From assembly GCF_902859855.1 (NCBI RefSeq), contig NZ_CADIKH010000010.1:124001-188000 (forward strand): DNA of 64,000 nucleotides, given 5' to 3'. The translations under genes were made by a program, and so were the position numbers. The notes beneath the pieces were generated by a model. It searched no databases. It was given only the letters and a program-made list of their open reading frames with translations, and was not told the DNA's origin. The DNA comes from Paraburkholderia humisilvae. GTDB lineage: Bacteria > Pseudomonadota > Gammaproteobacteria > Burkholderiales > Burkholderiaceae. Below are positions 1-9,083 of this stretch, in pieces. Numbering within the stretch: the first letter of the stretch is position 1; each line of letters starts with the position of its first letter.

Positions 1-243
1 CGGCCGACGGGCGAAGACGCCACAGTCCGTCTGATAACGAACATCAAGCGCTTGCGCGGCCAGCAGGGGCTCAGTCAGGAAGCCCTCTCGGTCAAGTCAC
101 AACGATTCCGCACGTACGTGGGTCGGTTGGAGAACGAGGCCGCGAGCCCGATGGCCGTTGATGTGCAGGACCTCGCTGATGCGCTCGGCGTTTCCATCCC
201 GGCCCTCTTTGAGGCTAACACGACGGGAAACGAGTCGAGATAA
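1..243 (+). CDS. XRE-family HTH regulator, 5' partial
   Basis: The reading frame is open from the first base and ends at TAA 241-243, so the start probably lies outside the window. The residues starting at base 40 (NIKRLRGQQGLSQEAL) form the first helices of a lambda Cro/C1-type helix-turn-helix. They continue through a YVGRLENE segment (helix 4) and end with a DLADALGVSIPALF segment, the usual end of an HTH_XRE domain. It is therefore a small DNA-binding protein of about 75-85 residues, essentially one domain. A start codon within the visible part would cut into helix 1. The target is unknown. It converges with prfC. Confidence 0.75.
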   Translation, partial: RPTGEDATVRLITNIKRLRGQQGLSQEALSVKSQRFRTYVGRLENEAASPMAVDVQDLADALGVSIPALFEANTTGNESR

Positions 244-330
244 CGCCGCTTTCGGGCCCAAGGATGCCGTGGGCCGATAATTCAGTAGGTTTTCCGCCCG
301 ACAGAGTTTACCCCTTCGCCGCCGCAAAGA

Positions 331-373
331 AGTCTTCAGCCTTACATGGCAGGCTAGAACTGAAGACTTTTTT
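331..373 (+). terminator. Rho-independent terminator after the XRE gene
   Basis: AGTCTTCAG (331-339) pairs with CTGAAGACT (360-368), followed by a run of six T (368-373). The 20-nt loop can fold further (GCC/GGC). It lies between convergent genes, about 90 bases after the XRE stop codon. Confidence 0.6.
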
Positions 374-420
374 GTAACGCCACAGCTGGGAAACACGGCA
401 GCCTCAAGGTGCCGAGGCCG

Positions 421-483
421 CCGCATGAAAACCCTATTCCAAGAATGAAGATTTTATTTAAAGAATGAGGACTTTATTCCAAG
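421..483. repeat. 20-bp tandem repeat between XRE gene and prfC
   Basis: Two adjacent 20-bp units (441-460 and 461-480) share AAGAATGARGAYTTTATT. The preceding 20 bases (421-440) match at about 13 positions and also end in TATTCC. The block is AT-rich against a GC-rich background and lies immediately after the prfC stop. No coding role is visible. Confidence 0.6.
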
Positions 484-499
484 TCCACAATTCAGGCAA

Positions 500-2101
500 T
501 CAGATCGCCTTGGTGAAGGGCGCGCCCGAGCGCTCGCGCAACTCGTTGAATACAATCTTCGGCCACGCCTTCTGAGCAACCTCGATTTCAGAAATGTGCG
601 ATGCGAGATAGGTCGGCGCATTCGACGCATCCATCGCAATGCGGGCTGAATAAGCGTCCAGAAACCGGCGCAGTTCACCGGCATCGTCACATGTGATCCA
701 GCGCGACATCTTGTAGCGCGCGGACATCATCCGCACGTCAACCTTGTATTCCGTCGAAAGCCGGTGTGCAACCACTTCAAACTGAAGCTGACCGACCGCG
801 CCGAGAATCATCAACCCGCCGACGACAGGCTTGAACACCTGAATCGCACCCTCTTCGCCGAGTTGCTTCAATGCTTCGCCGAGTTGTTTGGCTCGCATCG
901 GGTCGACGACTTCGACGGTCTGGAAGATTTCCGGCGCGAAGAACGGCAACCCGACGAACTGCAGGTCTTCGCCTTCGGTCAACGTATCGCCAAGACTGAG
1001 CGTACCGTGGTTCGGAATACCGATGATGTCGCCCGCGTAGGCCTCACTCACCGTCTCCCGTCGTTGCGACAGAAATGTCACCACGTTGTTGGCGCGAAAC
1101 GTCTTGTTCGAACGCGTGACCTTCAACGCCATCCCACGTTCGAAGCGCCCCGAGCAGACACGGATAAATGCGACGCGGTCGCGGTGCGCGAGGTCCATGT
1201 TTGCTTGCACCTTGAACACGACACCGGTGAACTTCGGTTCGTCGGGTTGGACGGGGCGCTGTACGGTCATGCGCATCGATGGCGGCGGAGCAAGATCGAC
1301 AAGCGCGTCGAGAATTTCTTTCACGCCGAAGTTGTTGATCGCCGAACCGAACAGCACGGGCGATTGTTGGCCCGCCAGAAATTCGTCGCGATCGAAGGTC
1401 GGCGTCGCGCCGGTGATCAACTCCACTTCGTCTTTGGCTTTCGTCCATGCGTAGCCGAAGCGGCGCTCGCCATCATCGTGGCCGATTGCCTGTAGCGTTT
1501 CGACAGCGCCGCCGAGCGTATCCTGGCCCGCACGGAATACCCGGACCTGATCGCGCTGAATATCGTATACGCCCTGGAAGTCCTTGCCCATGCCGATCGG
1601 CCAGGTGAACGGCACGGCCGCGACGCCTAGATGCCGCTCGATTTCGTCGAGCAGGTCGAGCGGTTCGCGGACTTCGCGGTCGAGCTTGTTGATGAACGTG
1701 ACGATCGGCGTCTTGCGGCTGCGACAGACTTCAAGCAGCTTCAGCGTTTGCGCTTCGACGCCGTTCGCGCCGTCGATCACCATCACCGCGGCATCGACCG
1801 CCGTCAGCACGCGATAGGTGTCTTCCGAAAAGTCTTCGTGGCCCGGCGTGTCGAGCAGGTTGATGACCGCGTCGCCGTACTCGAACTGCATCACCGAGCT
1901 TGCGACCGAAATGCCGCGCTGCTTTTCGATCTCCATCCAGTCGGAGGTGGCGTAGCGGTTGCTTTTGCGGCCTTTCACCGTGCCGGCGATCTGAATGGCG
2001 CCGGAGAAAAGCAGCAGCTTTTCGGTGAGCGTGGTTTTGCCCGCGTCAGGGTGAGAAATGACCGCGAAGGTGCGGCGGCGGCGGAGTTCGGAGATTGACA
2101 T
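500..2101 (-). CDS. prfC: peptide chain release factor 3
   Basis: Class II release factor GTPase of 533 residues. In the cytoplasm it recycles RF1/RF2 from the ribosome after peptide release. The G1 loop is SHPDAGKTT (residues 16-24), the switch II motif DTPGH is at 84-88, and the NKLD base-recognition motif is at 138-141. EF-Tu-like and RF3 C-terminal domains follow. The length matches the family. The frame stays open another 34 codons upstream, but the start at 2101 (MSISELRRRRTF) is chosen because family members begin this way. It is a stand-alone housekeeping gene; the fimbrial operon lies upstream on the same strand. Confidence 0.97.
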   Translation of the reverse strand: MSISELRRRRTFAVISHPDAGKTTLTEKLLLFSGAIQIAGTVKGRKSNRYATSDWMEIEKQRGISVASSVMQFEYGDAVINLLDTPGHEDFSEDTYRVLTAVDAAVMVIDGANGVEAQTLKLLEVCRSRKTPIVTFINKLDREVREPLDLLDEIERHLGVAAVPFTWPIGMGKDFQGVYDIQRDQVRVFRAGQDTLGGAVETLQAIGHDDGERRFGYAWTKAKDEVELITGATPTFDRDEFLAGQQSPVLFGSAINNFGVKEILDALVDLAPPPSMRMTVQRPVQPDEPKFTGVVFKVQANMDLAHRDRVAFIRVCSGRFERGMALKVTRSNKTFRANNVVTFLSQRRETVSEAYAGDIIGIPNHGTLSLGDTLTEGEDLQFVGLPFFAPEIFQTVEVVDPMRAKQLGEALKQLGEEGAIQVFKPVVGGLMILGAVGQLQFEVVAHRLSTEYKVDVRMMSARYKMSRWITCDDAGELRRFLDAYSARIAMDASNAPTYLASHISEIEVAQKAWPKIVFNELRERSGAPFTKAI

Positions 2102-2292
2102 GGGTGCAATTGTGACAAATACGATCTGAGCGCCAACAACCCGATAGCATCTCCTCCGGGAGGGGGCTGATGTCGACTCTGGAAAAACGCAGACACGAAT
2201 CATACACGCCGCGCTCCCTCTCGGCGGACGCTTAACGCACTTGCAGGCAGATCGAGCCGTTCAGCACATCAAGCTTGCGCAACGTTTTCCGC

Positions 2293-3212
2293 TCAGTTGT
2301 AACTCAGAACGAATGTTGCGACCGCTCGTATCGTACCTGGCACCACGGTCGCATCTGTCTGCACATAACGCCCCTGAAGTGCGAGGGCCGTGGCTCCCGA
2401 CCGCGATCCCAGCGAAATCCTGTTCGTGATCGGCGTATTGCTATTCGAATAGGAGTATGGGGCCGGACCGAGTGGCAAGGGTTGCGCATTGTACAAAACC
2501 TGCACGCCGATGCCTTTGGCTGTCGACGTTGAAACCGAAGTCAGCGTCACACTTTGATTCGTCGGCATGTTGGAATCGGTTAGCGTGATAGCGGGATTCG
2601 CGTTGTCTTCGCAATCCAGACCAATGCTGAAAGAGGTCACCCCAGTCGTCGTGCCAACACCTTTGAAATCCGATGCCGATACGGCAGGCAACGTTACATC
2701 GACATTGGGGTTCGATACTGAACAACTCGGCACCTTTGTCGGGGTCAGCGTGTAGCCAAAGTTCAGTCTGCTGGCCGAATCGGAGCCGTTTGCGTATTCC
2801 TGATTCTGTACATGAACCATGGCAGGGAATGAGAAGGAGCCCGAGGTGGCGTCGGCTGTCTTAACCGGTTCGAAACTGCCGGCCAATATGTTCGCGCCGG
2901 TCTTTGCTCGACCAAAATCGAATGTGTCATTCGATTTTATATTGCTGATGGCGGTAAGCGCTTGCCCAGAAGAATTGCGTAACCGAAAACCTATGCCGGC
3001 CCCCATTCCTGCGATTGTATACACATCGGAAAATCCCGGCACCAGCGAATAAGATGACGAAGACGCACTAACGAACCAGTCCCCGTTCGGGTCTATCGAA
3101 CACGTTATCGGAATTGAGATGCGGCTCGCGCACCGGGGCCGCCAGCCAATACGGCAATCACACATAACCTAAGCAAGCACATGAAAATATTTTGCATTTC
3201 GATATCCGCCAT
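2293..3212 (-). CDS. fimbrial tip adhesin, apparently frameshifted
   Basis: Last gene of the fimbrial operon. The mature part (open from about 3168 down to TGA 2293-2295) looks like a two-domain tip subunit. Its C-terminal pilin domain carries a conserved Cys pair and ends in FVLSYN, a donor-strand-type beta-zipper end. That frame has no signal peptide and has a TAG codon directly upstream of its first ATG. In another frame, ATG 3212 or ATG 3197 begins a convincing signal peptide (MQNIFMCLLRLCVIAVLAGG) that hits TAA at 3105-3107. One missing base between 3105 and 3171, for example in the GGGG run at 3135-3138, would join the two. Either the adhesin is inactivated or the sequence has an indel error. 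The mature frame alone encodes about 290 residues. Confidence 0.75.
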
Positions 3213-3277
3213 GCAGGCGTCGCTACATTCCAGATAAATCACATCCAACCAAAAGGGAAGACGCGCATTGTTCAGGC

Positions 3278-5929
3278 TTAATTCGCCTCGGACATGCGTT
3301 CATTCGCCTGCGTTGAACTCACCCCCATACAATGCCCCTGCACCGACAGATAAGCCGCATCCGTCTTGCCACTCGGCTTCGGCAGCACATAGTCGACCCG
3401 GCATTGCTCCGCCGCCCCCTCACCCCACTTCACCGTCAGCGAACCCTGGTCCTCCAGTCCGCGCGCAAAAATCCGGCTATCCTGCGCGACCACGCCGACA
3501 TTCCGCCCACTCTGATCGACCACTTCCGCACCGAACGGCAGCGCGTCGCCACCGAGCCGCGGCGCCTGAATCAGCGCCGCACGCCCCGTCACCGTCTTGT
3601 ACTTCAACATCACCACGGATCCGGCACGCGGCACCGCATGTTCGGACGTCGATTCGAATTCAACGTCAGTTGACGTGCCCTTCGTGTCGATATCGACGGT
3701 GTTCATCCCATACGGCGTCAGATACGGCACGACGGCGTAACCGTTATGGTTCACCTTCACGCCTTGCGCGCTCGTCACCTGAGCACCTTCCGCGCCCTTC
3801 GCTTCCACGATGCCAAACGTATCTCCGACCGTCTGCGAGAACGTCACGCCACCCGGATGTGCAACGATCGAGCCGCTCACGCCCGCCGACACCTGCGACG
3901 AATTGGACCCGGCACTCGCCGACGCCGTCACCTGAGCATACGGCGCACGATAGACGCCACTCACGCCTGCATTGCCGTTACCCGATCCACCGTTCTGCCC
4001 ATACGTGCCGTACGCGTTATATGAGTACTGATTGTTCTCGCCCAACGTACCGCTCACGTTCGCCTGCAGATTCGACGAATCGCCGGTCTTCGACAGGTTG
4101 GTCGTCAACAACGGTGCGTGCTGCTTGTGGCCGAGCGGAATCGTCGTGCTCAGCATGATCTCGTTCGACATCGTGCCGTCCGAATTGCGCGTGCGTCCGG
4201 CGGTGATGCTGTATGTGCCGTACTTGTAGCTGTTCGAGTATCCGAACTGGAAAAACGTGTCGCTGCCGCTGCGATTCCAGTAGTGCTGCGTCGATGCCGT
4301 GAAGAACACGCTGCCGTGCTGCTTCAGATTCTGGTTGACCGTCACCTGGACGCGGCCGCGCTCACGGTCCACCGAGTTCAGATCGCCACCATGCAGCGCT
4401 GCATCGCGCAGCGTCGCCGCATCCGAGAAGCCCAGATAGCCGGCCGTCGAATAACGATAGGCCGCGACCGTAATGCTCGTGTCGGTCGGATCGATGAACT
4501 TGCTATAGCCGATCCGCAGGCTCGCACCATGCATCGCATTCTGTCCGGGCACCTGCGTCTGAGCCGCGGTTACATCGGCGGAAAATGCGCCATATTTTGT
4601 ATTGAATGCCGCGCCAGCGTTCACTGCAAGGTATCCGTTCGATACGATGCCGCCGCCGTATGCGGTCAACAAGTTCGTCAATCCGCGCTGCAACGTGAAT
4701 TGCGCAAAGTTTGGCTTCGTTTGCAACGAGTCATCGCGCAACTGCCCCGCGGTGAATGCGAAGCGCGTCGTGCCCGGACGCAGCGATTGCGCCACCGATG
4801 CATACGGCACCGTAAAGCTCTTTGTGCGGCCGTCGGCCTCGGTCACCGTCACGTCGAGATTACCGCCGTAGCCGGTCGCATAAAGGTCGTTGATCTCGAA
4901 CGGGCCTGGCGACACTGTGGTTTCGTAGATTACCTGACCGTTCTGGCGCACCGTCACGCGAGCGTTAGTCTCCGCCGTGCCTCGCACAACCGGCGCATAG
5001 CCGCGCAGCGATTCGGGCAACATGCGATCGTCCGTGGCGATCTGCGCACCGCGAAACGAGACGCTGTCGAACACATCGCCGGTCGTGTAGGCGTCACCGA
5101 CGGTAACCTGCGAGCGTAGTTTGGTGACATCGTGCTGGACATACGTCGCGACGTTGTCGAACGTCGTCCGCTGACCTGTGGTCGCAGTTATCGATGATTG
5201 GTGACGAAAGTGCCATGCGCCGATATTCACGCCGGCATTCAGGCCCAGATACTCCTGCGACGAATGCACGCCTGCGTTGTCGCTACGGTACGCGTTCGCG
5301 TTGTAGCTCAGGAAGCCTGCATTGACGCCTTGCTCCCACATCTCGGGCGGGACGTAGCCGCGCGCTGAATTGCGCATGTACTTCTGCGGCACGGTCAATT
5401 TGATCTTTTGCTCCGAGAAGTCGAACTCGATGGTTGCATCTGGGACTACCGCAGCGAGGTCGACGCATTCCTCCGCGCTCACTGCCAATGCTCCATCTGC
5501 ATCACTGCGCGCGCCCGTATCCGCCGCTGCCTTCGCGAAGTCGACGCCGAATCCTTGTAGCGTCTTGCGGCTAAAGCAGGGACGCGCGCTTTCACCCTTT
5601 GCGGACGCAACGAAACGGACGTCATCGTGTGCAACACGCGTGTCGTTTATCCAGACGTCCACCGAGTAGACGCCCGGCGAAACCGGGTTGCTACGCGCAA
5701 AGCGCGTTACATCGACCGTTTGCGTCGAATCCGTACGCAGGAATGTTGAATCAAAAGTGACCGCGCCATTAGTACCGGCCGTATCGGAATTTTGCGTGTC
5801 CGCCGCATGGGCACTACCTATTACCATGAAGGCAGACCATACCAGTGCCGTAATTGGCTTTAAACCGAATGATTTGATTTCGACACTAAAGTGATCGTGA
5901 AACTTTATTGGGTGAAGATTCTTCATCAT
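3278..5929 (-). CDS. outer-membrane fimbrial usher (PapC/FimD family)
   Basis: Usher of 883 residues, the family's normal size. It forms the outer-membrane pore that assembles pilins delivered by the chaperone. A signal peptide ending SAHA-AD (about residues 1-43) precedes an N-terminal periplasmic domain (FDSTFLRTD, VDVWIND). A long beta-barrel with plug follows (YVPPEMWEQGVNAGFLSYN, LPESLRGYAPVVRG). C-terminal carboxylate-binding domains contain the ALPFGAEV and GxVGQxSRIFARGL-like segments. Translation starts at ATG 5929 (MMKNLHP, with a second ATG next to it). It sits between the chaperone gene and the adhesin gene and is certainly part of the same chaperone-usher operon. Confidence 0.95.
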   Translation of the reverse strand: MMKNLHPIKFHDHFSVEIKSFGLKPITALVWSAFMVIGSAHAADTQNSDTAGTNGAVTFDSTFLRTDSTQTVDVTRFARSNPVSPGVYSVDVWINDTRVAHDDVRFVASAKGESARPCFSRKTLQGFGVDFAKAAADTGARSDADGALAVSAEECVDLAAVVPDATIEFDFSEQKIKLTVPQKYMRNSARGYVPPEMWEQGVNAGFLSYNANAYRSDNAGVHSSQEYLGLNAGVNIGAWHFRHQSSITATTGQRTTFDNVATYVQHDVTKLRSQVTVGDAYTTGDVFDSVSFRGAQIATDDRMLPESLRGYAPVVRGTAETNARVTVRQNGQVIYETTVSPGPFEINDLYATGYGGNLDVTVTEADGRTKSFTVPYASVAQSLRPGTTRFAFTAGQLRDDSLQTKPNFAQFTLQRGLTNLLTAYGGGIVSNGYLAVNAGAAFNTKYGAFSADVTAAQTQVPGQNAMHGASLRIGYSKFIDPTDTSITVAAYRYSTAGYLGFSDAATLRDAALHGGDLNSVDRERGRVQVTVNQNLKQHGSVFFTASTQHYWNRSGSDTFFQFGYSNSYKYGTYSITAGRTRNSDGTMSNEIMLSTTIPLGHKQHAPLLTTNLSKTGDSSNLQANVSGTLGENNQYSYNAYGTYGQNGGSGNGNAGVSGVYRAPYAQVTASASAGSNSSQVSAGVSGSIVAHPGGVTFSQTVGDTFGIVEAKGAEGAQVTSAQGVKVNHNGYAVVPYLTPYGMNTVDIDTKGTSTDVEFESTSEHAVPRAGSVVMLKYKTVTGRAALIQAPRLGGDALPFGAEVVDQSGRNVGVVAQDSRIFARGLEDQGSLTVKWGEGAAEQCRVDYVLPKPSGKTDAAYLSVQGHCMGVSSTQANERMSEAN

Positions 5930-6149
5930 TTAATGGACTTCGACTAGGCAGGCGTTATCTCGAAAAGTTCAAAACGATGTTATTAATTCGAGACCACGAA
6001 GTACCTAAGACGAGTCCTATTTTTGAGATGAAGATTTAGGGCAAACGCTGCCTCACGCGTGCCACCGCGGCAGCACACGCGTTACGCGAGGCGGAAAGAC
6101 TGAGATTGGGCAAAAGCGGTCGACCGACCGCGGAGGGAAATGGCAGAGC

Positions 6150-6902
6150 TTATTGATGAACCGGCGCGTCGCCCGTTAACGCGCCGCCGTAATCGCTTAT
6201 GGCGGTATAACGGACCGTCGCCGAACCCGGCACTGCATCCATGTTTGGCACGGTAATAACAGCCGTACCGCGCGGCGGCACCATACCGCCGGCTTCGTTC
6301 CGATAGGTTTGCGAACCACTCACCACATCAATTTCACTGAACGACACAAAGTACGGAGTCGGATTCGAGACTGCTAATGCCTGCCCCTTCCCCTGAGGCG
6401 CATGCACAAGTTTCCATTCCAACTGATGCGGCGCCTCTTCGGGATTTCCAGGCAGCTTCGGCGGCCGGACGAAGACCTTTATACGCGTGCGGTACGCAAA
6501 CTGTAACGTGTTCGTGTCGGCCTTCTGCTCGGCTTTCGGCGGAATATCGAGCACATTCAGCCAATAGACTGACTCACGGTCTTGCGGCAAGGTCGCGTCG
6601 CCGCTGAAGATCACACGCAACATTTGCGTTTTGCGCGGATCCATCCGGAAGATCGGCGGCGTAATCACAAACGGAACCTTAGCCTCGCCCGGCTTCGAAT
6701 CCGCGTTGCCATCGTCCATCCAGACCTGGACGAGCGAAGGGTTCTTGCTATCGTTTTCAAGTCTGACCGTCACTTCGCGCTGATCGAGCGGATACACAAC
6801 ACGCGTTCCACCGATCGTCACACTTGCCTGCAAACTGTCCGCCGTTAGCGCGGCAGCAAAAGTCGCGGCAACCACCAGCACCGTTCGAACAAGGGCATTC
6901 AT
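6150..6902 (-). CDS. periplasmic fimbrial chaperone (PapD family)
   Basis: Protein of 250 residues with a signal peptide (about 1-27) and two Ig-like domains. It binds pilin subunits in the periplasm by donor-strand complementation and hands them to the usher. Family marks are GTRVVYP near the mature N-terminus, VWMDDG, the FVITPPIFRMDP and QMLRVIF strands that bind subunits, and YWLNVLDIPP. The C-terminal domain has the KVFVRPPKLPG segment. About 80 bases separate it from the second pilin gene and about 220 from the usher. The latter gap holds an imperfect inverted repeat (around 6053-6090) that might tune usher expression. Confidence 0.95.
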   Translation of the reverse strand: MNALVRTVLVVAATFAAALTADSLQASVTIGGTRVVYPLDQREVTVRLENDSKNPSLVQVWMDDGNADSKPGEAKVPFVITPPIFRMDPRKTQMLRVIFSGDATLPQDRESVYWLNVLDIPPKAEQKADTNTLQFAYRTRIKVFVRPPKLPGNPEEAPHQLEWKLVHAPQGKGQALAVSNPTPYFVSFSEIDVVSGSQTYRNEAGGMVPPRGTAVITVPNMDAVPGSATVRYTAISDYGGALTGDAPVHQ

Positions 6903-6983
6903 CTCTTTCCCCTTTTCTGATTAGCAATTCCAAACCACGCTGATTAAAAGGCGATTGCGTTAGCAAACGCCTTGTCCTGCGCG

Positions 6984-7550
6984 TCACCTATATTGCATTG
7001 TGTATTGCACTGATGTTGCCACTGGCCCTGCCTGTGCCTGGCCTATCGCAATGTATTGCGCGAAATAATTCAGGATAGCCGAACCGCCGGAAATCGGAAT
7101 GCCATTCTCGGCAATCTGATTGTTGATGCCGTTCCGGATATCGATCGGTTGAAGCCGATTATTTAGCAAGCGGATTTCCACGTTCTTCGCACCGTTATCG
7201 ACGAATGCATTCTTCAGATAGCCGTTCGCCTGATCGACCGTGGGGCCGTTCTCGAACCTGGCGACGGCCTTGGTCCCCAGTCCCGAGCAGCCGCTCACCA
7301 CCATTTGAATGTCGCCCATGTTCGACGTGCCAGCAACATCGCCGGTATTCGCAAGTGAGTCCGTCGGAACAGCGGGCAAAACCACGCCGATATCTGCCGG
7401 CGTGCCAGACGCAATGCCGTTGATCGAGCATGTCGTATCGGAGACGACTCCGTGAATAACGATGTCGCCGTCAGCCGCCTGGGCATTGATTGATGCCATG
7501 CTGACCAGACCGGCGCAAACAAGCGCGAGCCTGTAGAGAGAAGAGTTCAT
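6984..7550 (-). CDS. fimbrial pilin subunit, second copy
   Basis: Type 1-like pilin of 188 residues: signal peptide ending NAQA-AD, then the DTTCSING and MVVSGCSG segments that hold the structural disulfide, the ARFENGP core motif, and a C-terminal QYTMQY beta-zipper. The frame is open 35 codons upstream, but ATG 7550 starts the signal peptide. It is clearly paralogous to the neighbouring pilin at 7661-8227: the two align end to end with no large gap. It is either an alternative major subunit or a minor or terminating subunit. Confidence 0.93.
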   Translation of the reverse strand: MNSSLYRLALVCAGLVSMASINAQAADGDIVIHGVVSDTTCSINGIASGTPADIGVVLPAVPTDSLANTGDVAGTSNMGDIQMVVSGCSGLGTKAVARFENGPTVDQANGYLKNAFVDNGAKNVEIRLLNNRLQPIDIRNGINNQIAENGIPISGGSAILNYFAQYIAIGQAQAGPVATSVQYTMQYR

Positions 7551-7660
7551 GTCTGTTTTCGAATGAAATCGCGGGAGGATCGCAAACACCACAGCGCGAA
7601 AGTTTCGAAGGACGCGGATAAAAATAGGGCGCCGCGCAAGCAACGCCCTCTTCATGCGTC

Positions 7661-8227
7661 TTACTGGTATTGCATGGTGTATTGCACCGACGTCGACACA
7701 TTGCCCGCTACTGCCTTGTCGGTCGCGTAATACTGTGCGAAGTACTTCAGGACCGCCGAGCCGCCGGAGATAGCCGTGCCGTTGGTGTTAACGTCGTTGT
7801 TTTGCCCATTAAGAATATTGATCGGCTGCAAATTCGCATTGAGCAGACGCACTTCGACATTCTTTGCACCCGCCCCGCCGGCCATGTTGTTCAAATAGCC
7901 CGACGACTGGTCGACGGTCGGGCCGTTCTCGAAACGGGCGACCGCTTTGGTTGCTGTGCCAGAACAGCCGCTCAGCGTCATCTGGATATCGCCCGCGTTC
8001 GACGTGCCGGCTATCGCACCTGCCGACGCCAGCGACCCTGCCTGAACCGTCGGCAGCGTGACCGAAATATCAGCCGGCGTTCCAGCTGCTGCACCGTTGA
8101 TCGAGCACGTCGTTTCCGACACCGTACCTTGAATGGTGATGGTGCCGTCCGCGGCATGAGCATTAAGCGACGCGAGGCCGATAAGACCGCCGACAACCGG
8201 GGCGAGCGCAGAAAAGCGCAGTTTCAT
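7661..8227 (-). CDS. major fimbrial pilin subunit, first copy
   Basis: First gene of the fimbrial operon and, by position and strong ribosome-binding site, the likely major shaft subunit. It has 188 residues: signal peptide ending NAHA-AD, ETTCSING and LSGCSG cysteine segments, ARFENGP, and a C-terminal QYTMQYQ zipper. ATG 8227 is chosen over a GTG at 8236 because GGAG lies eight bases before it. The chaperone, usher and adhesin genes follow on the same strand. The gap to the second pilin is about 110 bases. Confidence 0.94.
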   Translation of the reverse strand: MKLRFSALAPVVGGLIGLASLNAHAADGTITIQGTVSETTCSINGAAAGTPADISVTLPTVQAGSLASAGAIAGTSNAGDIQMTLSGCSGTATKAVARFENGPTVDQSSGYLNNMAGGAGAKNVEVRLLNANLQPINILNGQNNDVNTNGTAISGGSAVLKYFAQYYATDKAVAGNVSTSVQYTMQYQ

Positions 8228-8549
8228 GGTTGACACTCCAATAAGTTAAATACAGCAGATTGAGATCGGCACCACCCATTGGATTTGTCTGGTGCACGTT
8301 GCCTGACTCTCGCATCGCGCCTAGCGCGTTGCCGGAGGCTTTCGTTAAAGCGCGCGGGCAGTCATCAGGTTGAAGAGAATCTTAAAAAGGTGTGGCTTAA
8401 GAATCCGTAAGACGATTCTTAAATTGAGATGTTTGTCTCGACAAAGGTCCTCCATTGCTGCCGAAGCAGACAGTCAAGGTGAGGATTTTCGGGAGCCCGC
8501 GCGCGGAGCCTTCGACCCCGGCCGGGAAGCGATGCTACGCAATAGAAAA
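8228..8549. other. upstream region of the fimbrial operon
   Basis: No convincing gene. The stretch is the only available promoter region for the fimbrial operon. It contains a conspicuous inverted repeat (8397-8422) with a third related half-site GAATCTTAA at 8376-8384. Confidence 0.6.
8397..8422. promoter_or_regulatory. inverted repeat, likely operator of the fimbrial operon
   Basis: TTAAGAATC (8397-8405) and GATTCTTAA (8414-8422) are perfect 9-bp arms around an 8-bp spacer, 170-195 bases upstream of the pilin start. The AT-rich dyad resembles sites of NarL/RcsB-type response regulators, but that assignment is inference. No regulator gene lies next to the operon. Confidence 0.5.
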
Positions 8550-8575
8550 CGCCGTATCGGTTGCCCGATACGGCG
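8550..8575 (-). terminator. terminator of the H-NS-like gene
   Basis: GCCGTATCGG (8551-8560) and CCGATACGGC (8565-8574) form a perfect 10-bp stem with a 4-base loop. Read on the minus strand it is followed by GTTTTCTATT, so it fits the H-NS gene ending at 8693. Confidence 0.75.
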
Positions 8576-8692
8576 TCATTGCGCGGGAAAGGTGAGGATC
8601 TCCGGGATTGGGCTGGCGAAGCCGCCCCTCCGCCGGGCGACGCCGCACCCTGGCCGCGCCACTGGCCAACGCGAGGATTCGCCTGTCGCCGC

Positions 8693-8986
8693 TTACTGCT
8701 CGATCAGAAAGCGGTCACGATTCTTCCCCGCCAGCCAGCCCGGAGCGCGGCCGCGGCCACTCCACGTCTCGCCGGTCTTCGGGTTCTGATACTTGGGCGG
8801 AAGAGCCGGTTTGCGCGCCGCCGACCGTTTCTTGCTCGAAAAACCGAGCTCCTCGGCGGTGATGCCATATTCGGCGATCTTCTCCTTGATATCGGCAATG
8901 GCCTGCATGACTTCCTTGTCGCGAGCCATTGACATTTCCTTGTGAAGCTTTTCGAGTTGCGCAGTCAGCTGCTTATACGTGGCCAT
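8693..8986 (-). CDS. H-NS family nucleoid-associated protein
   Basis: Protein of 97 residues. The N-terminal half is an oligomerising coiled coil (about 1-50). A basic linker (SSKKRSAARKP) leads to a C-terminal DNA-binding domain with NPKTGETWSGRGRAPGWL, the hallmark of Burkholderia/Bordetella H-NS homologues that bind AT-rich DNA through an AT-hook-like RGR. ATG 8986 is supported by an AGGAGA sequence just upstream. It lies directly upstream of the fimbrial locus, whose AT-rich control region would be a natural silencing target. That link is inference only. Confidence 0.93.
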   Translation of the reverse strand: MATYKQLTAQLEKLHKEMSMARDKEVMQAIADIKEKIAEYGITAEELGFSSKKRSAARKPALPPKYQNPKTGETWSGRGRAPGWLAGKNRDRFLIEQ

Positions 8987-9083
8987 CGAGCATCGTCTCC
9001 TTTCAGTGTCGAGTACGGCAGTGTGACCGTACCAGACCCAAAAAGTGCCGGGTAGCCTGTATTGCCCCGAGAAGGAATTGAAT

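Noticed and set aside
4118..5119. A 333-codon plus-strand frame opposite the usher
   Set aside because: The usher barrel on the other strand is continuous; this frame has no motifs.
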